In this document: piece by piece, positions 13,645-21,067 of the stretch
Layout of the letters: each line of letters starts with the position of its first letter
How positions within the stretch are numbered: the stretch's first letter is position 1
NCBI GenBank assembly: GCA_934371505.1
Contig: CAKRNW010000029.1
Coordinates: 1-21,067 of the forward strand
Reading direction: 5' to 3'
Length of the DNA stretch: 21,067 nt
Source: an uncultured Lachnospiraceae bacterium
GTDB lineage: Bacteria > Bacillota > Clostridia > Lachnospirales > Lachnospiraceae
Translations under genes and position numbers: made by a program
Notes under the pieces: generated by a model
Told to the model about the DNA's origin: nothing
Seen by the model: only the letters and a program-made list of their open reading frames with translations
Databases searched by the model: none

Positions 13645-13659
13645 GGGAAGAGTTTTCAA

Positions 13660-13742
13660 TATACAAGAGCGCAATATTGTATAGCAAAAAGCGCAAATTG
13701 TCGAAAATATAAATTGTTTGTAAATAAAAAATAAACTATAAT
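13660..13742 (+). promoter_or_regulatory. Promoter and candidate operator of the flavoprotein-hyp operon
   Basis: TTGTTT (13714-13719), 17 nt, TATAAT (13737-13742), 46 nt before ATG 13788. Upstream, near-identical direct repeats AGCGCAATATTGT (from 13668) and AGCGCAAATTGT (from 13690) are 22 bp apart, about two helical turns. A 7-bp inverted repeat, TATACAA/TTGTATA (13660-13666, 13677-13683), overlaps the first. These are candidate operator sites; the regulator is unknown. Confidence 0.55.
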
Positions 13743-13787
13743 AAAATATATCATTAACGAAGAATAAACGAGAAAAGGAGATGAAGC

Positions 13788-16493
13788 ATGGCAGAAGAAA
13801 GAGAATTGATACGGAAGCTTGGTCAGAAGATTACAGACCGTATCGGTGTCAAGGTGACCGTGAATGACCCGGAGTACTGGGGGCTTGCCAGCGTGGTGAC
13901 GGATGAGATGGCTGAAGTGGCGCTTGCCATGAAAGTGCGTAAGCCCGCAACCGCTGAGCAGATTGCCCAAAAGTGCGGTAAAAGTCTGGAACGAACCGAA
14001 GAGTTACTGCAGGAGATGAGCGTCATCGGTGTCATTGAGTACAACTGGGAAAATGCAGACCATCACAAGCAGTATGTACTGCCCATGTTCGTACCCGGCT
14101 GCGCAGAGTTCATGGTAATGAACAAAGAGCAGGTGGAAACCCACACGGAAATTGCGGATTTCTTCGAACAGATGTCCAGACTGCCTCTGGAAAAGGTAAC
14201 CCCCATGGTTCCTTTGGGCGGTTCCGGAATCGGAATGCATGTCATTCCCGTGGAAAAAGCAATCCCGGCACAATCACAGTCTGCCAGTGTGGAGCATATT
14301 TCCCATTGGCTCAAAAAGTACGAAGGAAAGTATGCGGCAGGAGCATGTTCCTGTAGAAGGCAGCAAAGAATCCGCGGTGAGGGTACAGGAGATCTGGAAG
14401 AGGATCTTTGCATCGGCGTAGGCGATATGGCGGACTATCTGGTAGAGACCAATAAAGGTCACTACATTACATACGATGAGGTGATGGAAATTCTGGAGCG
14501 TTCCGAGAAGAACGGCTATGTACACCAGATTACCAACATCGATGGCGAGGACAAGATTTTTGCCATCTGTAACTGTGCAGCAGGCGTTTGTAATGCCCTC
14601 CGTACCTCCCAGTTATTTAACACCCCGAACATGTCCCGTTCCGCTTACCGTGCCCATGTGGACAAAGAAAAATGCGTAGCATGTGGACGCTGCGTGGAGG
14701 TTTGTCCCGCAGGTGCGGCCCGCCTGGGACAGAAACTCTGTACCAGACACGGGGAGATTACCTATCCCAAACAGGAACTGCCCGATGAGACCAAATGGGG
14801 GCCGGAGAAATGGAGTCCCGATTATCGTGACAAAAACCAGTTAAACTGCTACGACACCGGCACTTCCCCTTGTAAGACCGCGTGTCCGGCGCATTTACCG
14901 GTACAGGGCTATATCAGGATGGCGGCAGAAGGCCGTTATATGGACGCCCTCAAGCTGATTAAGACGGAGAACCCCTTCCCCGCAGTCTGCGGTGCGATTT
15001 GTAACCGCCGCTGTGAGGATGCCTGCACCAGAGGCACCATTGACCAGCCCGTTGCCATTGATGAAATCAAGAAATTCATCGCAGAGCAGGAATTACATGC
15101 GGATAAACGCTACATTCCCGAGATGCTCAACGCTTCCGGCAAGCCTCACAACGAGAAAATTGCCGTGATTGGAGCCGGCCCCGCAGGGATGTCTGCTGCT
15201 TTTTATCTGCAGAAACAGGGCTACCCTGTCACCGTATTCGAGAGACAGAAAAGCCCCGGCGGTATGCTGGTGTACGGAATTCCTTCTTTCCGTCTGGAAA
15301 AAGAAGTCATCAATGCAGAGATCGAAGTGCTGCGTGAGATGGGCGTAGAATTCAAATGTGGCGTAGAAGTGGGCAAAGACATTACCATCCAGCAGCTCCG
15401 CGACCAGGGCTACAAGGCATTCTATGTGGCAATCGGTGCCCAGGGCGGACGCAAGACCGGAGTACCCGGCGAGGCTGCAGAAGGCGTTGTGACCGGCGTA
15501 GAATTCTTAAACCGCGTCAACCGGGAAGGCACACTGACCCTTTCCGGCAAAACCGTGGTGGTAGGTGGCGGTAACGTAGCCATTGATGTGGCGCGTACAG
15601 CCCTGCGCTGCAAGTCCGAGGAAGTCTCCATGTTCTGTTTGGAGTCTGCAGAAACCATGCCTGCGGCAAAGGACGAAGTCGAGGAGGCAAAGGAAGAAGG
15701 AATCCAGGTCAACAATGGCTGGGGTCCCAAAGAAATCCTTACCGAGAACGGCAAGGTCACCGGTATCGTCTTTAAGAGATGTACCGCTGTCCTGGACGCT
15801 GAGGGAAGATTCAATCCCCAGTACGATGAGAATGACACCAGAACCGTTCCCTGCGAGAATGTACTGCTTTCCATCGGACAGTCCATCGTCTGGGGTGAAC
15901 TGTTAGCTGGTACCAAGGTGGAATTCAACCGCAACGGCACTGCCAAGGCAGACTCGGTTACCTTCCAGACCGCAGAACCCGACATTTTCGTGGGCGGCGA
16001 TGTATACACAGGTCCCAGATTTGCCATTGATGCCATTGCAGCAGGCAAAGAGGGAAGTGTATCCATCCATCGTTTTGTCCATGAAGGACACAGCCTGACT
16101 CTGGGAAGAAACCTGCGTCATTTCATCGAGTTAAATAAGGATGACATCCAGGTAGAAACCTTTGACAATGCAAAACGCCAGATTCCCGGCAAAAAAGCGG
16201 GTGTGGCGAAGGAAACCTTTGCAGATTTGCGCAGCACCTTTACCGAGGAACAGGTAAAAGCGGAGGCGAACCGCTGTCTGGGCTGTGGAGCAACCGTGGT
16301 GGACGAGAACCAGTGTATCGGATGTGGTCTGTGTACCACCCGCTGTGAGTTTGACGCCATCCACTTGAGCCGTGATTTGCCGGAGGCAAGCCACATGCGC
16401 AGCTCCGAGGACAAGTTGAAGGGCATCCTTCCCTATATGATCAAGAGAGAAATCAAGATCAAGAAAGCTGCAAAGAAAAAAGGAAAGAAATAA
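13788..16493 (+). CDS. Multi-[Fe-S] GltD-like NAD(P)H/FAD oxidoreductase
   Basis: A 901-aa soluble electron-transfer flavoprotein. Residues about 1-95 look like a winged helix (ATAEQIAQKCGKSLERTEELL). Residues 170-275 carry extra cysteines (C187, C189, C208, C261, C263, C268). A [4Fe-4S] ferredoxin motif CVACGRCVEVC covers 296-306. The GltD/NfnB-like N-terminal Fe-S region spans 362-413 (CKTAC, CGAICNRRCEDAC). FAD binding is GAGPAGMSAAF (462-472), and the NAD(P) site is GGGNVAID (593-600). A C-terminal pair, CLGC (830-833) plus CIGCGLCTTRC (843-853), completes it. The tail is Lys-rich. There is no glutamate synthase large subunit nearby. ATG 13788 follows AAGGAG by 7 nt; the stop overlaps the hypA start. 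The electron acceptor is unknown. Confidence 0.85.
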   Translation: MAEERELIRKLGQKITDRIGVKVTVNDPEYWGLASVVTDEMAEVALAMKVRKPATAEQIAQKCGKSLERTEELLQEMSVIGVIEYNWENADHHKQYVLPMFVPGCAEFMVMNKEQVETHTEIADFFEQMSRLPLEKVTPMVPLGGSGIGMHVIPVEKAIPAQSQSASVEHISHWLKKYEGKYAAGACSCRRQQRIRGEGTGDLEEDLCIGVGDMADYLVETNKGHYITYDEVMEILERSEKNGYVHQITNIDGEDKIFAICNCAAGVCNALRTSQLFNTPNMSRSAYRAHVDKEKCVACGRCVEVCPAGAARLGQKLCTRHGEITYPKQELPDETKWGPEKWSPDYRDKNQLNCYDTGTSPCKTACPAHLPVQGYIRMAAEGRYMDALKLIKTENPFPAVCGAICNRRCEDACTRGTIDQPVAIDEIKKFIAEQELHADKRYIPEMLNASGKPHNEKIAVIGAGPAGMSAAFYLQKQGYPVTVFERQKSPGGMLVYGIPSFRLEKEVINAEIEVLREMGVEFKCGVEVGKDITIQQLRDQGYKAFYVAIGAQGGRKTGVPGEAAEGVVTGVEFLNRVNREGTLTLSGKTVVVGGGNVAIDVARTALRCKSEEVSMFCLESAETMPAAKDEVEEAKEEGIQVNNGWGPKEILTENGKVTGIVFKRCTAVLDAEGRFNPQYDENDTRTVPCENVLLSIGQSIVWGELLAGTKVEFNRNGTAKADSVTFQTAEPDIFVGGDVYTGPRFAIDAIAAGKEGSVSIHRFVHEGHSLTLGRNLRHFIELNKDDIQVETFDNAKRQIPGKKAGVAKETFADLRSTFTEEQVKAEANRCLGCGATVVDENQCIGCGLCTTRCEFDAIHLSRDLPEASHMRSSEDKLKGILPYMIKREIKIKKAAKKKGKK

Positions 16494-16837
16494 TGCACGA
16501 ATTAGGAATTGTGGTACACATTTCCCGGACGCTGCAGCAGGTGTCGGAGGAAAACCAGGTATCGAAAATCGGTAGTGTGACCCTGGAGGTTGGAGAAGTC
16601 AGCGGTATCGTCCATGAATACATCACCGACTGCTGGAACTACTACCGGAAGCGGATTCCCCTTCTGGAGGAGGCGGAACTGGTTATTGAGACGCTGCCTG
16701 CGGTGACCCGCTGTGACAGCTGTGAGCAGAACTACGAGACCATTAAATATGGAAAGAAATGCCCCTACTGTGGCAGTGAGGAAACCTGGCTGGTGAAAGG
16801 AAATGAGTGCAGCATCAGGGAAATCGAGGCAGGTTAG
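16493..16837 (+). CDS. hypA: Nickel metallochaperone HypA
   Basis: A 114-aa HypA/HybF-family protein that delivers nickel together with HypB, classically to [NiFe] hydrogenase and in some bacteria to urease. The nickel-binding N-terminus MHE is present, with His2 and Glu3. The zinc finger is C74xxC77 and C90xxC93 (CDSC, CPYC). LEVGEVSGI is the usual family strand region. Its ATG overlaps the stop of the flavoprotein gene (TAATG), so the two are translationally coupled. No hydrogenase or urease gene is in the window. HypB is encoded 1.1 kb downstream beyond a membrane protein. Confidence 0.93.
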   Translation: MHELGIVVHISRTLQQVSEENQVSKIGSVTLEVGEVSGIVHEYITDCWNYYRKRIPLLEEAELVIETLPAVTRCDSCEQNYETIKYGKKCPYCGSEETWLVKGNECSIREIEAG

Positions 16838-16889
16838 CCCTAGTTTCCCTACATAAGATAAACGATTTATGAGAGAGGAGAAATGACAT

Positions 16890-17945
16890 ATGTTATTTCA
16901 TGTTTATGGAAGTAATGCAGTTTACCAGTGGGTGATGATGCTGGTTGTATTACTGGGATTAATTCTTTTAAACGAAGTGGCAAGACGCACCAAAGTGGGA
17001 GGACTGATTGTTTTCGGTGTCGTTCCTGCGATTCTTACCATCTATTTTATCGCCATTGCAATCGGAGCAAAATCCGGTGCAGCATGGGCTTTGAACAACA
17101 GCACCTATATGTACATGAACGGCTGGTTCCACTATGCGAAACTCTATGCGGCTCTGGCAGGATGTATCGGCTTTATGATGATTAAATACGAGTGGGGCAT
17201 CGGCAAAACCCATTGGTTTAAGGCGTTCCCCTTTGTCATCGTAGCCATCAACATTATGATTGCTGTCTGCAGTGATTTTGAGTCTGCCATCAAAGGCTGG
17301 TACTGCTGGTGGCAGTCCTCCGAGGGCGTTTGGCTCTATGGCGGCTGGCATAACATCATGAACGGTATTGCCGGCATCCTGAACATTTTCTGTATGACCG
17401 GCTGGTGGAAGGTTTACTCCTCCAAAGACAAAAAGGACATGATCTGGCCGGATATGATCTGGGTTTACATCCTGGTTTACGATATCTGGAACTTTACTTA
17501 CACCTACAACAACCTGCCGACCCATTCCTGGTTCTGCGGCGTGGCTCTGCTTCTGGCTCCCACCATCGCAGCACTGTGCTGGAACAAGGGCGGCTGGATT
17601 ATGAACCGTGCCAACACTCTGGCAATCTGGTGTATGTTTGCACAGGTTGTGCCTCTGTTCCAGGAAACCTTCTTAGATGGTACCGCAGCAACGAAATGGG
17701 CAACGCTGACCAGACAGTATGTAGGCGGCGCTGAGGGCATGAGCGCAATTCAGGCTGGCACCTCCATCAATGCAGACCCCACCGCTATGACCATCATGAG
17801 CGCACTGGCTCTGGTTGTAAACATCATTGCACTTGCATACATTGTAGGAACCTCCGTTAAGAAAAAGAACAATCCTTACACAGGGGAGGCTTTCACCGAG
17901 TTCAAATACTACAAAGAGGCACTGGAACGTGCAGAAGTGAAATAA
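16890..17945 (+). CDS. Nine-helix membrane protein, DUF5692-like
   Basis: A 351-aa integral membrane protein of unknown function; I associate it from memory with DUF5692. Hydrophobic segments lie near residues 12-29, 38-58, 80-97, 112-127, 155-173, 187-205, 214-231, 240-257 and 300-321. It is rich in Trp, and has possible metal or cofactor ligands at membrane edges: H81 (GWFHYAK), H108, H154 (GGWHNIMNG), H212 (PTHSWF), plus Cys127, 139, 168, 216, 230 and 248. No transporter or redox signature was recognised. ATG 16890 follows GAGGAG by 9 nt. The gene lies between hypA and hypB, which suggests it needs, moves or receives nickel, but the function is not known. Confidence 0.75.
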   Translation: MLFHVYGSNAVYQWVMMLVVLLGLILLNEVARRTKVGGLIVFGVVPAILTIYFIAIAIGAKSGAAWALNNSTYMYMNGWFHYAKLYAALAGCIGFMMIKYEWGIGKTHWFKAFPFVIVAINIMIAVCSDFESAIKGWYCWWQSSEGVWLYGGWHNIMNGIAGILNIFCMTGWWKVYSSKDKKDMIWPDMIWVYILVYDIWNFTYTYNNLPTHSWFCGVALLLAPTIAALCWNKGGWIMNRANTLAIWCMFAQVVPLFQETFLDGTAATKWATLTRQYVGGAEGMSAIQAGTSINADPTAMTIMSALALVVNIIALAYIVGTSVKKKNNPYTGEAFTEFKYYKEALERAEVK

Positions 17946-17955
17946 AGGAAAAATT

Positions 17956-18639
17956 ATGTCTGATATGAAAATTATTGAAGTAAAGCAGAGCATCTTCGCC
18001 AGCAATGACGAAGATGCGGCGAAGCTTCGCAACCAACTGAAAGAGGAAAAAACCTTCCTGCTTAATGTGATGTCCTCACCGGGCAGCGGTAAAACCACCA
18101 CCCTGATCCAGGTCATCAACCGTCTATCCAAGGAAATGAACATTGGTGTGATGGAGGCGGATATTGATTCCGATGTGGATGCGTGGAAGGTGGCGGACGC
18201 CACCGATGCCAAGGTCATTCAGTTACACACCGGCGGCATGTGCCACCTGGATGCGGATATGACCAGACAGGGGCTACGGGAACTGGGAACCCAGGGCATT
18301 GACCTGGCAATCCTGGAAAATGTGGGAAATCTGGTCTGCCCAGCAGAGTTTGACACCGGAGCAGTGAAAAACATGATGATTTTATCTGTGCCGGAGGGAC
18401 ACGACAAGCCGTTGAAGTATCCATTGATTTTCCAGGTGTGTGACGCACTGATTATCAATAAAATTGATGTGATGCCCTATTTTGACTTTGATATGGATAA
18501 AGTGCAGGAATACGCTCACAAGCGGAATCCGGACTTGAAGATTTTCCCTATTTGTGCTAAAACGGGAGAAGGAGTACAGCCTTTATGCGACTGGATTCGT
18601 GAACAGGTACAGGAGTGGAAGGCGGAACCCGGTAATTAA
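17956..18639 (+). CDS. hypB: Nickel-insertion GTPase HypB
   Basis: A 227-aa SIMIBI-class GTPase that loads nickel with HypA. Motifs are the Walker A SPGSGKTT (41-48), the EADIDSDVDAW switch, the interfacial metal site C96-H97 (GGMCHLDAD) with C128 (GNLVCPAEFD), and NKID (168-171) for guanine recognition. The N-terminal CxxCGC nickel site and His-rich stretch of some HypBs are absent, so storage is unlikely and the G-domain site should be the working one. It starts 10 nt after the membrane protein stop, behind AAAGGA. No hypC, D, E or F is nearby. Confidence 0.94.
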   Translation: MSDMKIIEVKQSIFASNDEDAAKLRNQLKEEKTFLLNVMSSPGSGKTTTLIQVINRLSKEMNIGVMEADIDSDVDAWKVADATDAKVIQLHTGGMCHLDADMTRQGLRELGTQGIDLAILENVGNLVCPAEFDTGAVKNMMILSVPEGHDKPLKYPLIFQVCDALIINKIDVMPYFDFDMDKVQEYAHKRNPDLKIFPICAKTGEGVQPLCDWIREQVQEWKAEPGN

Positions 18640-18664
18640 AATACCGAAATAAGGGAGAAAACTT

Positions 18665-19363
18665 ATGTGGACTAGAGCAGAGTTAAAAGAAAAATCAAAA
18701 GTTATACTGAAACAGAATTACTGGAAATGTGTCATTGTGGGTCTGATTCTGGGCGTTGTAATGAACGCAGGAAGTTACAGTGCAGGACGGGAAGCCAAGC
18801 AGAAAATTGAGGAAGCAGGCGGTTCAGCAGCGATTCTTGACCCGACAGTGCTGGGGATTATGCTGGGCGCAATTTCCATTATCATCCTTACCGGCGTTAT
18901 TATCAACCTGGTACTGACCATTCTGGTGTGGAACCCCATTGAAGTAGGATGTGAGCGGTTCTTTATTAAATCCCAGGAGCAGGATAATCCCCAGATTGAT
19001 GAAGTAGGCTTTTCCTTCAGAAATGGCTATGCCCACATCGGCGGCATCATGTTTATGAAAACACTGTTTACTGCCTTGTGGAGTCTGCTGTTCATCATTC
19101 CCGGTATCGTCAAAGACTACGAATACATGATGATTCCGTATTTGCTGGCTGAGAACCCGGACATGAGCAGGGAGGAGGCTTTTGCAAAGAGTAAGGCAAT
19201 GATGACGGGAAATAAATGGGACGCTTTCGTTCTGGATCTTTCCTTCCTGGGCTGGTTGATTCTTGGTTCAATTACCTTTAATATTTTAAATGTTTTTTAT
19301 GTCTATCCTTATCAGTATTTAACCAGAGCAGAACTGTACCGCACTTTAAGAGATGCACAGTAA
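18665..19363 (+). CDS. DUF975 family integral membrane protein
   Basis: A 232-aa protein starting MWTRAELKEKSK with the DUF975 hallmarks: WKCVIVGLILGVV (first helix), a second long hydrophobic stretch at 62-88, NPIEVGCERFF (90-100), LLFIIPGIVKDYEYMMIPYLLAENP (141-165), and a C-terminal YVYPYQYLTRAELYRTLR. Membrane helices lie near 21-35, 62-88, 126-148 and 188-214. The family is common in Firmicutes and uncharacterised. It begins 25 nt after hypB with ribosome site AGGGAG and could be the last gene of that operon, though it is frequent elsewhere in such genomes without hyp genes. Confidence 0.85.
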   Translation: MWTRAELKEKSKVILKQNYWKCVIVGLILGVVMNAGSYSAGREAKQKIEEAGGSAAILDPTVLGIMLGAISIIILTGVIINLVLTILVWNPIEVGCERFFIKSQEQDNPQIDEVGFSFRNGYAHIGGIMFMKTLFTALWSLLFIIPGIVKDYEYMMIPYLLAENPDMSREEAFAKSKAMMTGNKWDAFVLDLSFLGWLILGSITFNILNVFYVYPYQYLTRAELYRTLRDAQ

Positions 19364-19377
19364 TAACGAAATGTGAT

Positions 19378-19417
19378 CCGGGGGATGTGAAGATTTTCTT
19401 CACATCCCCCGGTTTTT
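19378..19417 (+). terminator. Strong intrinsic terminator
   Basis: A perfect 16-bp stem, 19378-19393 with 19397-19412, has a 3-nt loop and is followed by TTTTT. It ends the plus-strand operon, 15 nt after the DUF975 stop. A small palindrome, AGCCGCC-A-GGCGGCT (19430-19444), lies between it and the convergent hydrolase gene. Confidence 0.9.
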
Positions 19418-19458
19418 ACGTTAGACGATAGCCGCCAGGCGGCTTTATGCAGCTTTCT

Positions 19459-20340
19459 TTAATATTTCCTGAAAAACTCCACCATGGCTGCCATGGACTG
19501 GTCACTTTCCTCCAGAAAAGGGAAAAAGACGCTGAATGCATGGGGCAACTGCGGATTTTTCGGGAAATTCTGCAACCTGTATGGTGTATGGTATTTTGCC
19601 AGCGCCTTGGCAAAATTCAGAGTATAGCGTTGTAAATGATCATTCTTGCTGGTCACCAGATAGCAGGGCGGCAGGGAGCCTGCAACGCCGGGATGCTCCG
19701 GGTTTACATAAGGTGCAAACGCCTCTTTTTTATAATGCTTTCCGTAAAGATACTTGGGCAGGAACAGTCCGATTTTGTCAAAACGGTTGGTGTAGAACAT
19801 GCCACTAATCAGCCCCAGCGCCCGCAGAGGTAAATCTGATGGAGTCACATGGGCAGCTGCCGCCAGCTCCGGATTTTTCTGCATGGCAGCGAAATAGGTC
19901 AAAAGACATCCGCCGCCACTGTCTGCACAGGCATAAACATGGGAAATATCCCCTTTATCGTCAGCAATCCGTTCTTTGACAAAATCCATCGCCAGAGAAA
20001 TGTCGGAAAGCTGGTCAAAGAAGGTGCAGTCCGGCACCAGCCGGTACTCCAGGCTGTACACCAGAAATCCAAGTTTACTCAGCTTTGCACAGTAAAAGCG
20101 GTTGAATTCCTTATTGCCTAAAAGCAGTCCGCCGCCGTGGATATTCACAATCACAGGCAGCACCTCCTGCTCCCGTCCTGCAGGACGGAACATATCCAGG
20201 CGATGGGCATCGCAGTCATCCTCACTGCACCGGATATCCTTTGTCTCAATCACAGCCTCCGGGAATTCCAGCTCCTGATCCCGTTTCGCAGCCGAAACCT
20301 CAAACTCCTCCCGTTGTTTATAAAACATTTTTTCTATCAT
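19459..20340 (-). CDS. Alpha/beta hydrolase, HSL-type esterase
   Basis: A 293-aa cytoplasmic hydrolase of the hormone-sensitive lipase (GDXG) group, probably an esterase for small acyl esters. The oxyanion loop is VNIHGGGLLLG, the nucleophile elbow ACADSGGGCLL (Ser in ADSGG, where GDSAGG is usual), the acid TSKNDHL, and the base His in LPHAFSVF. There is no signal peptide. The ribosome site on the minus strand is AAAAGG, 8 nt before ATG 20340. It follows the HEPN gene by 76 bp on the same strand with no terminator seen between, so co-transcription is possible. The natural substrate is unknown. Confidence 0.88.
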   Translation of the reverse strand: MIEKMFYKQREEFEVSAAKRDQELEFPEAVIETKDIRCSEDDCDAHRLDMFRPAGREQEVLPVIVNIHGGGLLLGNKEFNRFYCAKLSKLGFLVYSLEYRLVPDCTFFDQLSDISLAMDFVKERIADDKGDISHVYACADSGGGCLLTYFAAMQKNPELAAAAHVTPSDLPLRALGLISGMFYTNRFDKIGLFLPKYLYGKHYKKEAFAPYVNPEHPGVAGSLPPCYLVTSKNDHLQRYTLNFAKALAKYHTPYRLQNFPKNPQLPHAFSVFFPFLEESDQSMAAMVEFFRKY

Positions 20341-20416
20341 GTGTTTTGCCTTTTCTTGTTGAAGCTTTGTTTTTTAATGCTTATTTTATCACGAAATCGC
20401 GAGAAGAAAAGATGTT

Positions 20417-20815
20417 TTATAAAAGCTCCTGCACATTTTTTTCAAAATCATAAAACAAATCAATGTATTTCTCTACAATGGTGTTGCAATAGGATTTTAC
20501 AATATCACCATCATAGTCATGCGCCAGTTCATTTCTGACTTTTAACATTTCCATCCAGGTGTCATCAGAAATCAGATTCGCTTTGAAGGACTCACGGAGA
20601 ACTTCTCTGGGTGAACCGGTCACAAAACCGGTAATGGCATAATACTGAACTAAGATATCTTTCATCACCTTCCATGCCAAATCAAAAGTAATGCTGAATT
20701 TGGCACTGGTTCCGCTGAGAACAAAGGAATCCGATAAATCCCGCTGCCTTGCCTCCGCCAGTGCGTCAAGGGAATTACAAAAAGACTGAAAACGTCTTCT
20801 AAATTTCTCGTCCAT
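20417..20815 (-). CDS. HEPN-domain protein, HI0074-type
   Basis: A 132-aa all-helical protein of the nucleotidyltransferase-substrate-binding (HI0074) family. It has the HEPN active-site motif RNELAHDY: R94, H99 and Tyr101, that is RX4HXY. In studied MntA-HepT systems the HEPN partner is an RNase toxin, and the Tyr after the His is AMP-modified by the nucleotidyltransferase, which neutralises it. Its ATG overlaps the end of the nucleotidyltransferase gene by 17 bp, a typical arrangement. HI0074-type members are less studied than HepT (DUF86), so the toxin role is inferred. Confidence 0.88.
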   Translation of the reverse strand: MDEKFRRRFQSFCNSLDALAEARQRDLSDSFVLSGTSAKFSITFDLAWKVMKDILVQYYAITGFVTGSPREVLRESFKANLISDDTWMEMLKVRNELAHDYDGDIVKSYCNTIVEKYIDLFYDFEKNVQELL

Positions 20816-21067
20816 ACTGCTTAATATCCTCCAATAACAACTGATTTCTACAAGTATCCAGATTTAATAAATCCACGCTGTACAATGTGGGTAAATCATC
20901 CACCGCCTCCGCCAGTGCGTCGAAATCCTCCACACCGGTTACCGCAATGTCAATATCACTGCGCTCTCTGGCAGTCCCCTTTGCCCTCGAACCATATAAA
21001 ATCACTTTTTTTGCATGAAATTTCCTGCAAAGCACAGTCACTTCCTCAATTACTTCTTCTGCTTTCA
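20799..21067 (-). CDS. MNT-type nucleotidyltransferase, partial at window edge
   Basis: Minimal nucleotidyltransferase of about 89 aa. The motif GSRAKGTARERSDID gives exactly GSX10DXD, the nucleotide- and metal-binding signature of MntA-like antitoxins. A GTG at 21041 could start it, but the frame continues to the edge (reading KAEEVIEEVTVLCRKF), and the last two window bases are the TG of what is probably an ATG lying one base outside. The gene overlaps the HEPN gene by 17 bp, with GGAGG inside its 3' end. The likely role is AMP transfer onto the HEPN partner. Confidence 0.88.
   Translation of the reverse strand, partial: KAEEVIEEVTVLCRKFHAKKVILYGSRAKGTARERSDIDIAVTGVEDFDALAEAVDDLPTLYSVDLLNLDTCRNQLLLEDIKQYGREI

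Noticed and set aside
13582..13674. Longer 92-aa version of the small coat-like protein
   Set aside because: The extension runs across the sigma-G promoter; AAGGAGG places the start at 13581.
15422..16066. Long minus-strand open frame opposite the flavoprotein gene (214 codons)
   Set aside because: It is a shadow of a clearly coding plus-strand gene, with low-complexity Ser/Thr/Pro-rich translation and no recognised family.
16493..18639. Remnant of a complete [NiFe]-hydrogenase locus
   Set aside because: No large or small subunit motifs and no hypCDEF are present; the intervening gene is an intact unrelated membrane protein, not a broken hydrogenase.
19378..19417. Bidirectional terminator also serving the esterase gene
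   Set aside because: On the minus strand the stem is not followed by a T-run, so only the plus direction is supported.

Overview
The window reads as chromosomal DNA of a spore-forming, anaerobic Firmicute, most likely a member of the Lachnospiraceae. The evidence is a moderate GC content, strong AGGAGG-type ribosome sites, the hprK-glucokinase-murB-rapZ-whiA-HPr-like block, a DUF975 membrane protein, a good sigma-G promoter match, and small spore-coat-like proteins. The family assignment comes from gene content and my recollection of such genomes; no search was run.

Layout. (1) 98-5138: a co-directional block for carbon-catabolite signalling and the cell envelope: HPr kinase/phosphorylase, ROK glucokinase, MurB, RapZ, WhiA and an HPr paralog with Glu at position 15 (Crh-like). 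A hairpin-rich repeat-like element sits between murB and rapZ, and a second one (5179-5322) follows the HPr-like gene. (2) 5346-7178: a YegS/DAG-kinase-type lipid kinase, then class II fructose-bisphosphate aldolase with its own promoter. (3) 7179-7679: a 500-bp gap holding a ~150-nt rod-shaped structured RNA ending in a T-run (6S RNA candidate), a 17-nt inverted copy of part of it, and a possible 56-codon ORF. (4) 7680-9140: cyclophilin (minus strand) divergent from a two-domain GNAT protein. (5) 9141-11381: a long leader with a terminator and tandem 54-bp repeats that multiply the Shine-Dalgarno sequence, followed by an Amt ammonium channel fused to a C-terminal PII domain. (6) 11524-13009: an AAA/DUF234-type ATPase whose promoter lies inside a regular array of five 9-bp half-sites. 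(7) 13118-13644: two small coat-like genes on the minus strand behind a sigma-G-type promoter.

(8) 13788-18639 is the most unusual part: a 901-aa multi-[Fe-S] GltD-like flavoprotein, HypA, a nine-helix membrane protein (DUF5692-like) and HypB lie in one apparent operon. No hydrogenase structural gene and no hypCDEF lies in the window. A nickel-insertion pair wrapped around an uncharacterised membrane protein and an electron-transfer flavoprotein is the best candidate here for an undescribed system. (9) 18665-19363: a DUF975 membrane protein and a strong terminator. (10) 19459-21067, minus strand: an alpha/beta hydrolase and an MNT-HEPN pair (HI0074-type HEPN with RX4HXY; nucleotidyltransferase with GSX10DXD), the latter gene cut by the window edge by about one base.

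How it fits together: HprK and the Crh-like protein form a regulatory arm of catabolite repression, next to the sugar kinase and aldolase of glycolysis. Nitrogen uptake is represented by the self-regulated Amt-PII. No tRNA, rRNA, CRISPR array, prophage or complete transposon was seen.
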